A DNA stretch of 64,000 bases from Panicum virgatum (taxonomy: Eukaryota > Streptophyta > Magnoliopsida > Poales > Poaceae). The stretch spans positions 972,541 to 1,036,540 of the forward strand of contig NC_053142.1 in assembly GCF_016808335.1 (NCBI RefSeq). The letters run 5' to 3'. Position numbers and translations under genes: made by a program. This document shows, in pieces, positions 9,246 through 22,451 of this stretch. The notes beneath the pieces were generated by a model. It ran no database searches. It was not told the DNA's origin and saw only the letters and a program-made list of their open reading frames with translations. Each line of letters starts with the position of its first letter. Position 1 is the stretch's first letter.

Positions 9246-12200
9246 ATGGGTGATAATCATGACAATGACAATCACGAGGCACTGCCCCAACAACCTCCCT
9301 CTTTGGCTCAAGCTGTTGCAGCTCTTATCGCTGACCGCAACGAGCAGACGGAGTTGATAAGGCAACTGGTGCAAGCCCAGGTCAATGCCGGCAGAGGTTG
9401 ACATGCTCCCCCGCTAGCACCAGCAGAAACTGACTATGTCGGATTTCTGGCCACCCAGCCACCTCTGTTCCATAAGGCCGATGATCCCCTTGAGGCTGAT
9501 GCCTGGATTCGCACCATTGAGGATAAGTTCAGCATCCTCAATTGCACAGAGATGGACAAAGCCGCCTTTGCAGCGCAACAGCTGCGAGGACCTGCGAAAA
9601 TATGGTGGGTCAATCACAAGGCTCTACTTCCCGCTGGTACACGTCTCACTTGGGATGAGTTTGTGGCAGCGTTTAAAGCTCACCACATCCCTACGAGCTT
9701 AATGAGGCGAAAGATGGCAGAGTTCCTAGCTCTGAAGCAAGGGAACAACACCGTGCTCCAATATGCTCAGACCTTTAACCAGCTATCCCAGTATGGTGGT
9801 TTTCATGTGGACACTGATGAGAAGAAACAAGATTGCTTCAGAAGGGGACTTAGTACAAAGCTCCAGGACAAACTGGCTCTCACTACTTGCAACAACTTTA
9901 CCGATCTGGTTAATAAAGCTATCACTCAGGAAGATGCCACACTGGCACACAAAGCTGATAAGAAGAGAAAAACACCTGCTGGATCCTCCAGCAATGCACC
10001 CCAGAAATACAAGCTGGTTCCGACAGGGAATCAGCAGGCTTCAAACCGTCCTCCACAGCAGGGCCGTTGGGTCGCTAGACCACCCCAGCAACAGCAGCAG
10101 TGGGCACCCCGTTTTCCGATACAGCAGCAGAGGCCCCTAATGCTACAAGCTCCACGCCCCAACAACTACCCCTGTTACAATTGTGGTAACCTGGGGCACT
10201 TTGCACGAGACTGCCGTCTGCCACCTCGGCAGAATATCTACAAGACTCCAGCACTGAGTCAAGGTTCCAGCCAGAAGGATCAGAAAAAGAAGGTTGTACC
10301 TGCCAAGACTGGTCGTGTGAACTACACTACTCTGGAGGAAGTCCCGGAGGGCACTCAAGTGATGGCGGGTACGTTCTCCGTTAATCACTGCCCCGTTACT
10401 GTGTTATTTGATTCGGGAGCATCTCATAACTTTATCAGTGAAGCATGTGTGGCACGACTTCACTTACAAGTAGCATGCCTAGAGAGACCCTACGTTATTC
10501 AGACACCTGGCACCCGGTTAAATGCTGGCCAAGTAGTTCGAAATGTTCCCCTTACCTTGGGTGGGAAAAATTTTCCACTCACTCCCATTGTCCTTCCAAG
10601 CCAGGGGATAGATATCATACTTGGAATGAATTGGATGAAGAAGCATGGCGTTATCATCAATACATCTTCTCGTGTTCTTCAGTTCAACTCTTCCATGTAT
10701 GGTTCTATGGACATTCATCTTTCCCAGCATGCAATTCCAGCCACTGTCATATACCATCTGGAAGGGAAAGTTCTAGAAATAATTCCGGTGGTTTGTGAAT
10801 ACCCCGATGTGTTTCCGGAGGATTTGCCTGGCATGCCTCCCGATCGGGATATTGAGTTTGTCATTGAGTTACAGCCTGGCACAGCGCCCATATCTCGAAG
10901 GCCATATAGAATGACTCCCAGTGAGTTAGCTGAATTAAAAATCCAGTTACAAGAGTTGCTGGATAAAGGCTATATCCGACCGAGCACCTCACCTTGGGGT
11001 TGCCCGGCTCTGTTCGTGAAGAAGAAAGATCACGGGCTGAGGCTATGTGTGGATTACCGACCTCTGAATGCAGTGACCATAAAAAACAAATATCCACTTC
11101 CTCGTATCGATATTCTTTTTGATCAACTAGCCGGAGCTAAGGTATTCTCAAAAATAGATCTTCGATCTGGCTATCATCAGATAAAAATCAGACCGGTGGA
11201 TATACCAAAAACAGCCTTCTCTACTCGTTATGGGTTATACGAGTATTTGGTGATGTCCTTTGGATTAACCAATGCTCCAGCTTATTTCATGTACCTCATG
11301 AATTCGGTATTCATGCCGGAGTTAGACAAGTTCGTCGTGGTCTTCATTGATGATATCTTGATCTACTCCAAGAATGAGGAAGAACATGCTCATCATCTTC
11401 ACATAGTACTTCAGCGTCTGAGAGAGCACCAGCTTTATGCCAAATTCAGTAAGTGTGACTTCTGGCTGAAGGAAGTGCCATTCCTCGGTCATGTCATATC
11501 TGCGGAGGGCATCTCTGTGGATCCCAGTAAAGTGCAGGATGTACTCGATTGGGAAGCCCCAACTTCAGTCCCTGAAATTCGCAGTTTCTTGGGTTTAGCT
11601 GGGTATTATCGTCGGTTCATCCCAGAATTCTCCAGAATTGCGAAGCCGATGACTGAACTTCTTAAGAAGGGTGTCAAATTCTATTGGAGTGCCCAATGTG
11701 AGGAAGCTTTCCAGAAATTGAAGACACTTCTCACTTCTGCTCCAATCTTGGCCCAACCAGACACTACAAAATCATTTGATGTGTACTGTGATGCCTCAGG
11801 CACAGGACTCGGCTGTGTCCTGATGCAAGAAAACAGAGTGATTGCTTATGCTTCTCGATCACTCAAGAGACATGAAGAAAATTATCCCACTCATGATCTT
11901 GAATTAGCAGCTGTGGTCCATTCACTGAAGATCTGGCGACACTATCTCTTAGGTTCATTGTGCAACATCTATACCGATCACAAGAGTCTCAAATATCTTT
12001 TCACTCAAGCTGATTTGAACATGCGTCAAAGAAGATGGCTTGAGTTGATTAAAGATTATGAACTCGAAGTGCATTATCATCCTGGCAAGGCGAATGTAGT
12101 TGCCGATGCGCTGAGTCGCAAAGCTCACTGTCATTGCATCTCAGCTATACCATTAAGCGAATCTCTTTGCTTTGAAATGGAAAAGCTGAACTTAAGTATT

Positions 12201-13754
12201 GTACCACATGGCACATTGACTCATCTAGAGCTTACTCCTACTCTTCGCGATCTCATCATAGCGGCACAAAAGCAAGATAAAGGGGTGAAGGAAATTCAGA
12301 GAAGACTATCAGAAGGAGACCCTAAAGTGAATTGCTTCCACCAGGATGCTGAGAATGTGTTATGGTTCAAGCACCGACTAGTGGTGCCTAAGAATTTTGA
12401 GCTTAGAAAACAGATCCTTGATGAAGCCCATACTTCACGACTATCAATTCATCCGGGTAGCAACAAGATGTACCAAGACCTGAAGCAACGATTTTGGTGG
12501 ACTCGGATGAAAAGAGAAATTGCCAAGTTTGTGTCAGAATGTGATGTCTGTCGGAGGGTTAAAGCCAGTCATCTCAGACCACCTGGGACTCTTCAACCCT
12601 TGAGTATTCCTGAATGGAAATGGGAAGACATTAGTATGGACTTTATAGTTGGCCTGCCTCGAACTCAAAAGGGTTACGATTCTATTTGGGTTGTGGTCGA
12701 CAGGCTAACCAAGTCAGCACATTTTCTTCCAGTCAGTACTCGTTATTCCACAAAAAGATATGCTGAGTTATATGTTGAGCGTATCTTATGCCTGCATGGT
12801 ATACCCAAGACTATCATCTCTGATCGTGGTAGCCAATTCACTGCTCGCTTTTGGGAACAATTGCATACTTGCTTAGGAACTCGGGTTATTCACAGTTCTG
12901 CTTACCACCCTCAAACAGATGGCCAAACAGAGAGAATTAATCAGATTCTGGAAGATATGCTTCGTGCATGTGTCTTGACCTATCCACAGAAATGGGATCA
13001 ATGTTTGCCATTAGCTGAATTTTCTTATAACAATAGTTATCAAGAAAGCATCAAAATGGCTCCATTTGAAGCCTTATACGGTCGTCGATGCCGTACACCT
13101 CTGAATTGGTCTGAAACCGGGGAAAGAACAATATTTGGGCCCGACATGGTTCAAGAGGCCGAAGAACAAGTCCGCCTTATCCAAGCCAACTTAAAGATTG
13201 CGCAGTCTCGACAGAAGAGCTATGCAGATAAAAGAAGAGATCCACCCGTCTTTAAAGTCGGTGATCACGTCTATCTGAAAGTATCCCCATGGAAAGGCGT
13301 GCAAAGATTCGGAATAAAAGGGAAGTTAGCTCCCCGCTACATCGGTCCATATCAAATTGTGGAACGATGCGGTCCTGTGGCTTATCGGTTGGATCTTCCG
13401 GCAAATCTTTCTGCAGTTCATAACATCTTCCATGTGTCACAACTCAGACTGTGCCTTAGAATTCCAACGGAAGCCGTTGAAAGTGACTCGATTCAATTAG
13501 AGTCTGATCTCACTTATTCTGAGCATCCTATCAAGATTATTGATCGCAAAGATCGAGTTACTCGTCGCACAACCAACCGATTCTTCAAAGTTCAATGGAG
13601 TAATCACTCCGAAGATGAAGCTACTTGGGAGAAAGAGGAATTTCTGAGGTCCAAGTATCCGGAGTTTTTAAACGCTCATCCAGGTACTACATCTTCGAAC
13701 CTTCTCATCTTATACTTTCTATCGTATGTGAATCTCGGGACGAGATTCCTTTGA
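9246..13754 (+). CDS. gag-pol polyprotein of gypsy element 1 (one premature stop)
   Basis: A single frame of 1502 codons encodes the capsid protein and the enzymes that copy and integrate the element. Residues are counted from ATG 9246. Gag comes first, then a CCHC zinc knuckle at about 310-323 ([14 protein letters not shown]), the aspartic protease DSGA at 389-392, reverse transcriptase with FIDD (Asp702, Asp703), RNase H with YCDASG (Asp849), and integrase with a His/Cys zinc region and the D,D-35-E triad at Asp1132, Asp1193 and Glu1229. A chromodomain-like C-terminus lies at about 1415-1480. An in-frame TGA at codon 52 (9399-9401) interrupts the N-terminus of gag, leaving an open frame that includes ATG 9552. 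All enzyme motifs are intact. The 3' end overlaps the polypurine tract. Confidence 0.93.
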
Positions 13755-13765
13755 GGGGGGAAGGC
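13751..13765 (+). other. Polypurine tract
   Basis: The purine-rich TTGAGGGGGGAAGGC directly abuts the 3' LTR and is the expected primer for plus-strand DNA synthesis. Element 2 has a matching tract at 52240-52252 on the minus strand. Confidence 0.85.
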
Positions 13766-16700
13766 TGTAACACCCCTGTGTTAATCGTCTCGCTAATCAC
13801 GAGTTAACTCGCTAATCGTGGACTCAAATTTGTCGTTAGCGTTAACCGAGTCCGCGATTTAATCTTTGTCTTAGCCGTTTTCGATCTTATTTTTGTCATC
13901 GACCCGAGCTCCAAATCGACTTTCGCCCAAAACGAAAGTTGTAGATCTCCTTTTCCTCTACAACTTTTATTTTGGCCAAATTTTGTGTTCCCATATCAAA
14001 TTTTGAGTTTTGGCCGGTCAAAAACTGGTCAAAATCATTCAAAATGAATCTCTGGGCATCACTGTGCTTCTCCTGTTCGTCTACTGTGCTCGTCCGACGC
14101 CATACCGCCGCTGTGGCCGCCGGCGAGCGACGCCACGCGTCGGCAATCGCGCCCCGGCGCCGCTCTTCTCCTCGCGGACGCCCTGGAAGCTTCCCTGCCA
14201 GTCTCCTTTCCTCTTCGTTCGAGCTCGCGTGCACGACGAGCCGAGCAGAGCGAGCAGAGCTCGTTGCACCGGCCGTTCCTCGCCGTCCCGCCGCGAACCC
14301 TTCGCGCCCGAGCTCCCTAGCCTCACCCCGCACCTCTGCAGCACCTTCCCGGCCTCGTTTGAGCCGTTGCCCGGCCGGAATCGAAGCCACCGCCGCAGAC
14401 CACTGCGAGCCGACCGCCGGAGTTCGCCCTCTCGCCGACGAACCACCTCCGCCGCTCCTCGAGCCGATTGAAGGTAGCTACAAGCTTCCCTGTTCCCTAC
14501 TCATCCTCTCCGACCGTCTTCCCGGGCGAATCCACCGCCCCCGTCGCCGCAGCGCCGCCGCCACCGCGCGCACGCCGCGGGGCCGCTCCGGAGCGTGCCC
14601 GCCCGCGCCGCCGCGAGCCCTAGGGCTGCCTGGGGCCACTGGCCCTCACCCGCACCACCGCGCCGCCAGTTCGACCCGCCGCCGGCGGGGAACGCCTGCG
14701 CCGCCGCACGCCCCGGCTTGCGCCACCACGGGCCGCCGCGCGCACGCGCCCCCTCCCTCTGCCGCCTTCCCACGCACGCCCCTGGCCCCGCCCGTTCCGG
14801 CCGTGGGGTCCCGCCGCAGTGCCGCCGGTCGGCCCCCCCCCCTCCGCCGGCGGGGAGCGCCGCCGCAGGCCGCCTGGGCCGCGCGCTGGCCCGCGCGGGG
14901 CAGAGCAGAGGAAGGGGGGGAAGCGGGGCTGGGCCGGCGCCCACAGCCATGTGGGGCCCGGCTGTCAGCCTCCCCCCCCCTTCTTATTGTTTTTTTTTAG
15001 TTATTTAGTTAAATTTAGCTGAAACCTTCCAAAATTTGTAGAAATTGACAGAAAAATGCGAAAAATGTCAAACCAATTTTGTTAGGTTTCTAAAATCTTG
15101 ATCTTCAGAGGAAAAATGCTTGATCATGCACTTTGTTACTGTTACCCCGGTTAGTATTTGTTTTGTGCTTGAGCTAGTTTATTTAGTACCGCTTTTTCTG
15201 TTACTCTAAAAATTATGAAAAATTTGCAGTGGCCTTATCCTTGCATGTGTAATCCACTGTAAAAGTTTCAGATGCATGGCTTATGTGTATGGTTGTGGAT
15301 CTGTTAGTGTTGTTTTCCTTTTTCTAGGGCTAAAGAGGTGTTTTTCTATATCAGTTAATGCTGGAAACTTTTGGGTGGCATGCTTTACTGCTTCTCGTTA
15401 AGTTGTTAAATTTTAGTTGCTAGATCATGTATGCATGTTAGGTTTTTACTTATGATTTATTCCTAGCCATGCTCTTTCCTTTTTAAGTGTTGTTAGTTAA
15501 GTGTTGCATACAGGTGTAACTTAGCAAGGCTAGTTTTGTTCACTCCATGCTGCCCTGGTAGTTGTTGTTTGGAAAGAAACACTTCAGGCTAAATGTTTGA
15601 ACTTTGATTTCGCATCATAAGCTCCCATGCTTTGCGCTGAGTTCTAATTTGTTGCATGGCATATTTTATTCGTGTAGACGCCACGAACGACGCTGTCCAC
15701 GAGCTAATTGCTGAGCCGGTCCAGGAGCCACGAGCAGGAGAGCAGCAGGAGGTCGCCGTTGAGCACGCTCCAGCAGATTTTGTTAACCCCGCTGACCTGC
15801 AAGGCAAGCCCCGGAGCATAACCATAATTTAAAATTATTCAATGTTTATTTAAGTATTGTGCATTTATGTTCTAGGAGTTGAATGGAACCATAGTATGCA
15901 TGTTTTCCCTAGGTACCGTGGGCCTATACTAGTATGCAGGTGTCGATAGAAATGCTTTGCTAAATAGGATTTCGGTAGAAGTCGAGTGATTACTGTCACT
16001 CGCGAGTTTAGGATCTTGATCCCTTAGCTTTGGCTTGAAATGAATTGTTGAGTAAAGATAAATGGAGACCGGGCGGAAATGAGTTGGTTTTGGTATGGAA
16101 TGGATGGAAAGTAAGCTCCGCCTGTGTCGATTGAGGACCGTACCGTTGTTGGCCCTGATGACCGAGTTTGAACAGTACTAACCACATACCGGAAGTAGGA
16201 GGTAGTCGAAACCGGTAAGCTGTGTACCACATTACAGCGGTGATTTGAATTCCGCCATGCTACGCTGGGCGTGGGAGTTGGCGGGTGTTGGATAGGATGC
16301 CGCCTCCGGGTTCTCCGGGAGTTCACCGTGAGGGGCCCATCACCTGGGTTTTAGCAGGCGTAGTTCAGATGCCGTGGTAATGTGGGAACAGTTGACGCGC
16401 ATGGCCCGACGGGGCTTACATGTGTCGTGTGAGTTAGGTCCACCTTGCAAGGTTAAATCGGATCGATTCGCCGTCTCTCTCGGTTAAGAGAACCTTGGTC
16501 ACTGCGTCACATCGTAGTAAGAAGTGAAATAAGTATTGAAAGGTAGTGATGGAATGTTGTATCTGTTGTTCTAAAAGATAATCTGTTCTACCATGTGTGT
16601 TTTAGATGAATAGGCGAACTTAGTAATACTTGGTATACTAAACGGAGCTAAAATATTGAAAGTAAGGATTCACTTCTAGCAGCTTTTCAGCAAAAGAACT

Positions 16701-17285
16701 TCAGAGCCAAAAAGCTTTGCATGTCTAGTTAATGGGCTAAGTATACCCAGAGTCGGGTAAGCCTTGCTGAGTATTAGTATACTCAGGGTTGTTGTTGTAA
16801 CCCTTCTGAGCAGGTTGTGTCCCTGCGGACTTCGAGGAGATCTGTGCGTCCTGGATTGGACAGCCGCTCCCTCCAGGTTGGACCGTCGAGTGGGCCCCGT
16901 CTTCCCCGTGAAGATTGGGCAGGTTGGCGTCACATCGGTGGGCAGGATGTGGAGCTCACCTTTTATCGTCGTCGTAGCTATCGTATTGTATTTCGAACTC
17001 AGTTTTAAACTTCCGCTGTGCGTTTGAACTCTGTTGTTTGTATTTAAGACTGTTATGTAAAACCTATGTTGTAAATTATTTTGAAGATTTCTGTATGCTG
17101 GTAACACCTGTGCTCGTCTTCGTACGGGTCTAAGTGCAATTGTGATCCTGGAGTACAGTAGTTTAATCGGGATTTTACCCGACAGCCTGTCAGGTTACAC
17201 CGTTTTAAGTGCACAGTAACTGGATTAAGTATTAAGATGATGGTTAGTGCATTTAAGCCGGTTTAATTTGGACGGTGCTGCTACA
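13766..17285 (+). repeat. 3' LTR of gypsy element 1
   Basis: A 3520-bp copy of the 3203-6748 LTR with the same ends. It differs by small indels, including a shorter GC-rich segment around 14545-14570, and scattered substitutions. The conserved hairpin is at 16767-16786 and the U3 inverted repeat at 13935-13967. Confidence 0.95.
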
Positions 17286-17290
17286 AAATG
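17286..17290. repeat. Target-site duplication AAATG (right)
   Basis: An exact copy of the 5 bases at 3198-3202, marking the right boundary of gypsy element 1. Confidence 0.95.
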
Positions 17291-18116
17291 TTGTGAGTTT
17301 GGGTCCTGGCTGGTATACAACAGTCGAAGCTCTTCAGGCGGCTCAGGCATCTCAATCTTGACCTTCCCATCTCGGCAACAAAATCCCAACGGCTCATATT
17401 CAAACCTCTTTGCACCGCAATGGCAGCAGTCTGGCACCGACTTCAACATATGAGTGCTTTCAGGTAGGTTCTGGTATACGATGTCACCAAACTCAAGGTT
17501 GTTTGAGCCCACCACAGCGGCATCATTAGTGCCATTGAAATTTGTTACAACAGAAAAGTTAGGAACATGTGTGGTGCATCTAGCCGCCGCTCTTGGGTAT
17601 CTTCGAACTTGTCTCGCTAGCCTTTGTTCTGGTCTCTCATTTGCATACCATTCTCTGGCGCGCGCGCGTCTGCTTGCAACTTGTTCAGGTGTCATGCTTG
17701 CACGACGTGCTCTTTCACGTTCCCTTCTTGTCTCTGCACGGTATGTTGCTCTACCACGAGTGCTTGCTCGAGATATTCGTGATGGATTTTGCTGCTCCAT
17801 AAGGGTAGGACGTGCTGAAAAGTAAAAAGAATTGGAGTAATGATTATATGTTTCATACGACTATTGTTTACAAATCAGCCACTTATTTTAATTAATTATA
17901 TGAAGTACCCGTAGAGCTTTGGCCTTGTTCAACATGTGTAGACGTGAGGGTACTTTGGAAAGGGCTCAAAACTGAGGGAGGTAGTCCACATCGATGGTCA
18001 TCATCTTCTGATGAACTTTCTTGCGTGGCACATGATGGATCTCGAATCGAAAGCCCGGTAGAGACTTGACGCGTCCGCATACTTTCAACTCTCTTTCGCT
18101 TCATTTGTATATTCAT
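17291..18116 (-). pseudogene. Helitron Rep/helicase, N-terminal exons
   Basis: The 5' part of the Rep/helicase gene whose remainder lies at 1-3202. Exon 1 (18116-17909) starts at an ATG and encodes a charged, disordered N-terminus. A 94-bp GT-AG intron (17908-17815) follows. Exon 2 (17814-17291) encodes an Arg-rich segment (RAETRRERERARRASM), then the CCHCGAKRF and FCCRDGKV cysteine motifs typical of the region before the Helitron Rep domain. The frame reaches the AAATG target site and continues in phase at 3202 once the gypsy element is removed. The exon structure is inferred from frame continuity. Confidence 0.82.
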
Positions 18117-18457
18117 AACTTGTATAAATAAAAAATAAATGAAATGAACACCTTACATGTATACATCCATTGATTGAATTTTGTAATCAAAATCAAAAGA
18201 AAATTTAACTAACAAGTTACAAATTCATACTTTCTTTTCCATTTCTTCTTGGGTGGTTCGGATCTCCCGACATTGTAGCCTCTAGACCTAACAAGTAAGG
18301 CATTTGTAACACACTATTCAGAATATAAAGCTAGAGCTTAATTTCAAAATTCATCCATGCACTTGAACTATGGCACGAACTGCATAGCAAAAGTATTATA
18401 CTGCAAAATATTTTTAACCTAAATCGAATGGAGCATATTACAGAATTTTGCAGCTTA
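18117..18457. other. Helitron non-coding segment
   Basis: AT-rich sequence upstream of the Rep/helicase ATG on the minus strand. It is the likely promoter side of that gene; no gene is seen. Confidence 0.4.
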
Positions 18458-18609
18458 TCTCTATATACAATTTCTGCACCAAAAGAAGGCCTCCCAGCGT
18501 GGCCACATCATCGGTCGTTCCCGGCCGTCCGATCGGCCGGGCGGACGGCCCAGATCGTGCTTTCTCGGTCATTTTGCAAAACAGTCCTCATACTGACATC
18601 TCATGTGGA

Positions 18610-18712
18610 GGTCGGGCGAGTCCGACCCCCCTGCAGGGGTCGGGCGAGCCGGACCCTCTTCGCAGATGTCGGGCTAGGCCGACCCCTCCATAGGGGTCGG
18701 GCGAGCCGGACC
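18610..18712. repeat. Four imperfect palindromic units
   Basis: Four related 17-18-bp units, GGTCGGGCGAGTCCGACC and variants, lie at 18610-18627, 18638-18655, 18668-18684 and 18695-18712. Each has self-complementary GGTC(C/G)G arms and could form a short hairpin. The spacing is about 28-30 bp. Confidence 0.8.
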
Positions 18713-19561
18713 ATATTCTGCCCACAACTATTGCAGAAAAGAGGATTCGTATAATAGCCCCGAGGTATGCCCCAGCCATATCTTCAATTAATCAATCCTT
18801 AGCATCCTACCAGATGATACAACATGTCTAGATGCACAAATAAAAGGGAGTTTGTAATCAATCGCTGGGTGGCTGGCACTGAAAATATATCTCTGTTCTG
18901 TGTTTATGGTTATCATTTTTCAGTTGCCTCTTTCAGAGTGAACTTCAGATTCAGTTTCAGCCTTACTGCTTTTTTCTAACACCGATGAATTTTTCTTCTA
19001 GCAGTCTTCATTTTCCAGCACAAGATCGAAGTCTTCATTTTTCAGCACAAGATCGATGGTGCCACAGAGCGAGCCTGATGAGTTCACTTGTCACGCTGGA
19101 CCTTAGTTTGATGATCTATAGGGTCTTTCATCATAATTAGGTAACTGACAATTAGAATGGAAAACCTTATGCCAAGCATGGTGAATCAACTACGGCTCAT
19201 GATTGCTCTGTACATATCCTACTTAAGCTATTTTTATTGATTGCTACTTCTGATGAAATCTCAAACTGATGTTGCCCCACCATGATTATGTGATTTGTGC
19301 GTACACAGCTCTCTGATTTTTTTTTAAAAAACTAATACTATCTACAATTATAGGTGCAACAATTGTAAGTTTGTTTAACTTTTTCTTACAGTTCCATTCA
19401 ACAAAGGTAAAGCATGGGCGTGGGCAAGCGGCGGAGGCAAGAACGGCGGCGCAAGTGGCGGAGCGCCAGCGTGGTTGAATATGCTTTTACTATTTCTACA
19501 TACAAGGGTGAATATGCTTTTACTAATTCTCTGTAGTTTTTGCAAGGTGATCGGTTTTTTA

Positions 19562-19675
19562 GACATCGAAGCTCTTGCTTTGGAAGGTTGTCACCATCCC
19601 AACCTGGATTTGAGGCTTAACTCCTTGCCCTCAAGTGCAACAAGCTCACCAGCCTATATCTCACTTGCACTATTG
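19562..19675 (+). pseudogene. Possible captured LRR-type exon fragment
   Basis: Two overlapping frames encode EALALEGCHHPNLDL and then LLALKCNKLTSLYLT, which resemble leucine-rich repeats of the F-box/LRR type. A GT donor-like GGTGAG follows at 19675. The frame shift between the two halves means it cannot be functional. This may be a host exon picked up by the surrounding Helitron; the similarity is weak and was judged by eye. Confidence 0.25.
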
Positions 19676-20724
19676 GTGAGTGCTGCTGCTTTTCTGATTT
19701 CTTCAGCTGTTCTAATAGATTACTGAAAATCATTTCTTCTATTACTGTTAATTTCAGGCTGTGCTGATTCTCTTTTTTCCATAGTTAGGTGAATATCTTG
19801 GTATGCATAGATTAGTTCTCATAATCGCATGAACATAAAAAAAACTTCAATTCTTAGGATGACCATCCACTCACTGTATGGAACCGTAGCATATAACTTC
19901 TGTCATTTTGTTTGTCTATTGGTAGTCTTGGCCAGCCATCCAGTACTACTAAATATAATAGTAGACCCATGATTTGTGACTCATATCCTATGTGGTACCA
20001 AGGTGTTAAAAGTACTGCTCTATGTTCACATATTTGGACTTTCTTTTTGGCTCAAACATGCTTCATCACTACCTGTATGATATCAGAGACTACCTGTATG
20101 ATATCAGAGCAGCATGTTATCCCCCCTCTCCCTCTTTATTCTGATTTGAATAGAGTTCAATTCTTGTCCTTAACATGTGCAGTTTGAGATAAGCCAATAA
20201 CCATTGGCCTCGAGTGGTGATCGAAGGATTTAATTTGAGAAGCTTTTATGCTACAACTGCTGTCACTTTATTTCATTTCAACAGAAGTTTAGTTTACACC
20301 AGTTTAAGACTGAGCTATTGTCAGGTAACCAGCATGTATGTGGTTTTCAAAAATTAGTTGAAACATGGAAAGGTATAATTATTAATGAATTTGGTCCATG
20401 GAATCACACACCGATTTGATGACCATACTGGTGATTTGGCTTTTCCTCTAGCTAGAAATTACAGATACTTGGCCAGTGCAAGGAATATTAAGACTAAAGT
20501 TGCTTGTAGCCATGAAAATAGTATTTTCTAGGTCTAAGTTATTTCCCTGTTTTTGGTAGCATGTTTGAATTACAGAATTATGTTCTTTCTGTCGACATAT
20601 ACACCTCTGAAAATCATAAATTAGAACAATGCTTGTTATTTATTGTTATTTAGTATATATATATATATATATATTTCGCGTCAATATTTTATGCCGCCGT
20701 GGCAACGCACGGGCACTCTACTAT

Positions 20725-21307
20725 GCCGATGGATATATATGATCGACTCCAGAAGTTACGGATCAGCCAGGACGAGGGGTACCCGATCATAGTATATTGT
20801 CCACTCAACTAAACACTTTTGAATAGCACAACCATGAATGTATTGGAAATGCAGTCTGCTTCTGGTAACATTAATACAAATTTCGAAAACATAGCAGTGA
20901 TAAATAGTCTAGTGACAAACAATCTAGAAACACTTCCTAATGACCCTACATCTAATTTTCCTTGATTCCCAGATCGATCAGTGTGGTAACACGGTCGCCA
21001 AGTATGCCCATCTTGCTTCAAGATATCTGTTAACGAAGCGAAGATTCTGCCTTTCCATCATTATTCGCCGAACAGCTGCAATTTACAAGATATATTGTTG
21101 TTTTAGTCTATATGTGTGCATTAACAGATGAAGCCAAATTTAGCTTAGGATGTAGCAGTTTCTCACTTGCTAGTTGATGCCATGTGTGATGTCTTGGGTT
21201 GAAGTCCAGTGATGTGTGGTCTGAGCTCTCCAAGCATCCTGTTGGTTAAATAGGGTAGGGTTAGGGTAGGGTTAGTTAAATTGAAGATATGACTGAGGTA
21301 TATTTGA
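20725..21307. other. No gene seen
   Basis: AT-rich Helitron interior between the nested element and the RPA-like gene. Further 3' exons of the RPA-like gene could lie here, but none can be supported. Confidence 0.4.

Positions 21308-22451
<1,144 letters not shown>

Larger units (their letters stand above)
3203..17285 (+). mobile_element. Complete Ty3/gypsy chromovirus-type LTR retrotransposon
   Basis: A 14,083-bp element in plus orientation. It has two long LTRs (3546 and 3520 bp) beginning TGTAACACC and ending TACA, a tRNA-iMet-type PBS, an extra upstream ORF (orf0), a gag-pol ORF ending in a chromodomain-like segment, a polypurine tract and a 5-bp TSD. The order PR-RT-RH-INT-chromodomain fits the Tekay/Del group of chromoviruses, and orf0 upstream of gag recalls the rice RIRE3/RIRE8 type (assignment from memory). 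The LTRs are nearly identical by eye apart from small indels in GC- or homopolymer-rich stretches, which suggests a fairly recent insertion. One premature stop in gag (9399-9401) is the only coding break seen. Confidence 0.95.
18458..20724 (+). mobile_element. Candidate non-autonomous Helitron nested in the larger Helitron
   Basis: The proposed 5' end is TCTCTATATACAATTTC at 18458, preceded by A. The proposed 3' end lies near 20721-20724, after an AT dinucleotide run and the hairpin CCGTG-GCAACG-CACGG (about 20695-20710) followed by GCACTCTACTAT. Grass Helitron 3' ends often read CACG-rich hairpin then GCAC(T/C)CTACTAG; here the final CTRR is CTAT, a variant. The orientation is opposite to the host Helitron. 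The interior has a palindromic repeat block and one possible LRR gene exon. The boundaries are inferred, not proven. Confidence 0.42.

Noticed and set aside
13972..15000. 342-residue plus-strand ORF in the right LTR
   Set aside because: It is broken at matching positions in the left LTR and is low-complexity; no protein family is suggested.
18610..18712. CRISPR-like repeat array
   Set aside because: The units are palindromic, irregular and only four in number, in a plant genome; they fit a small repeat cluster.
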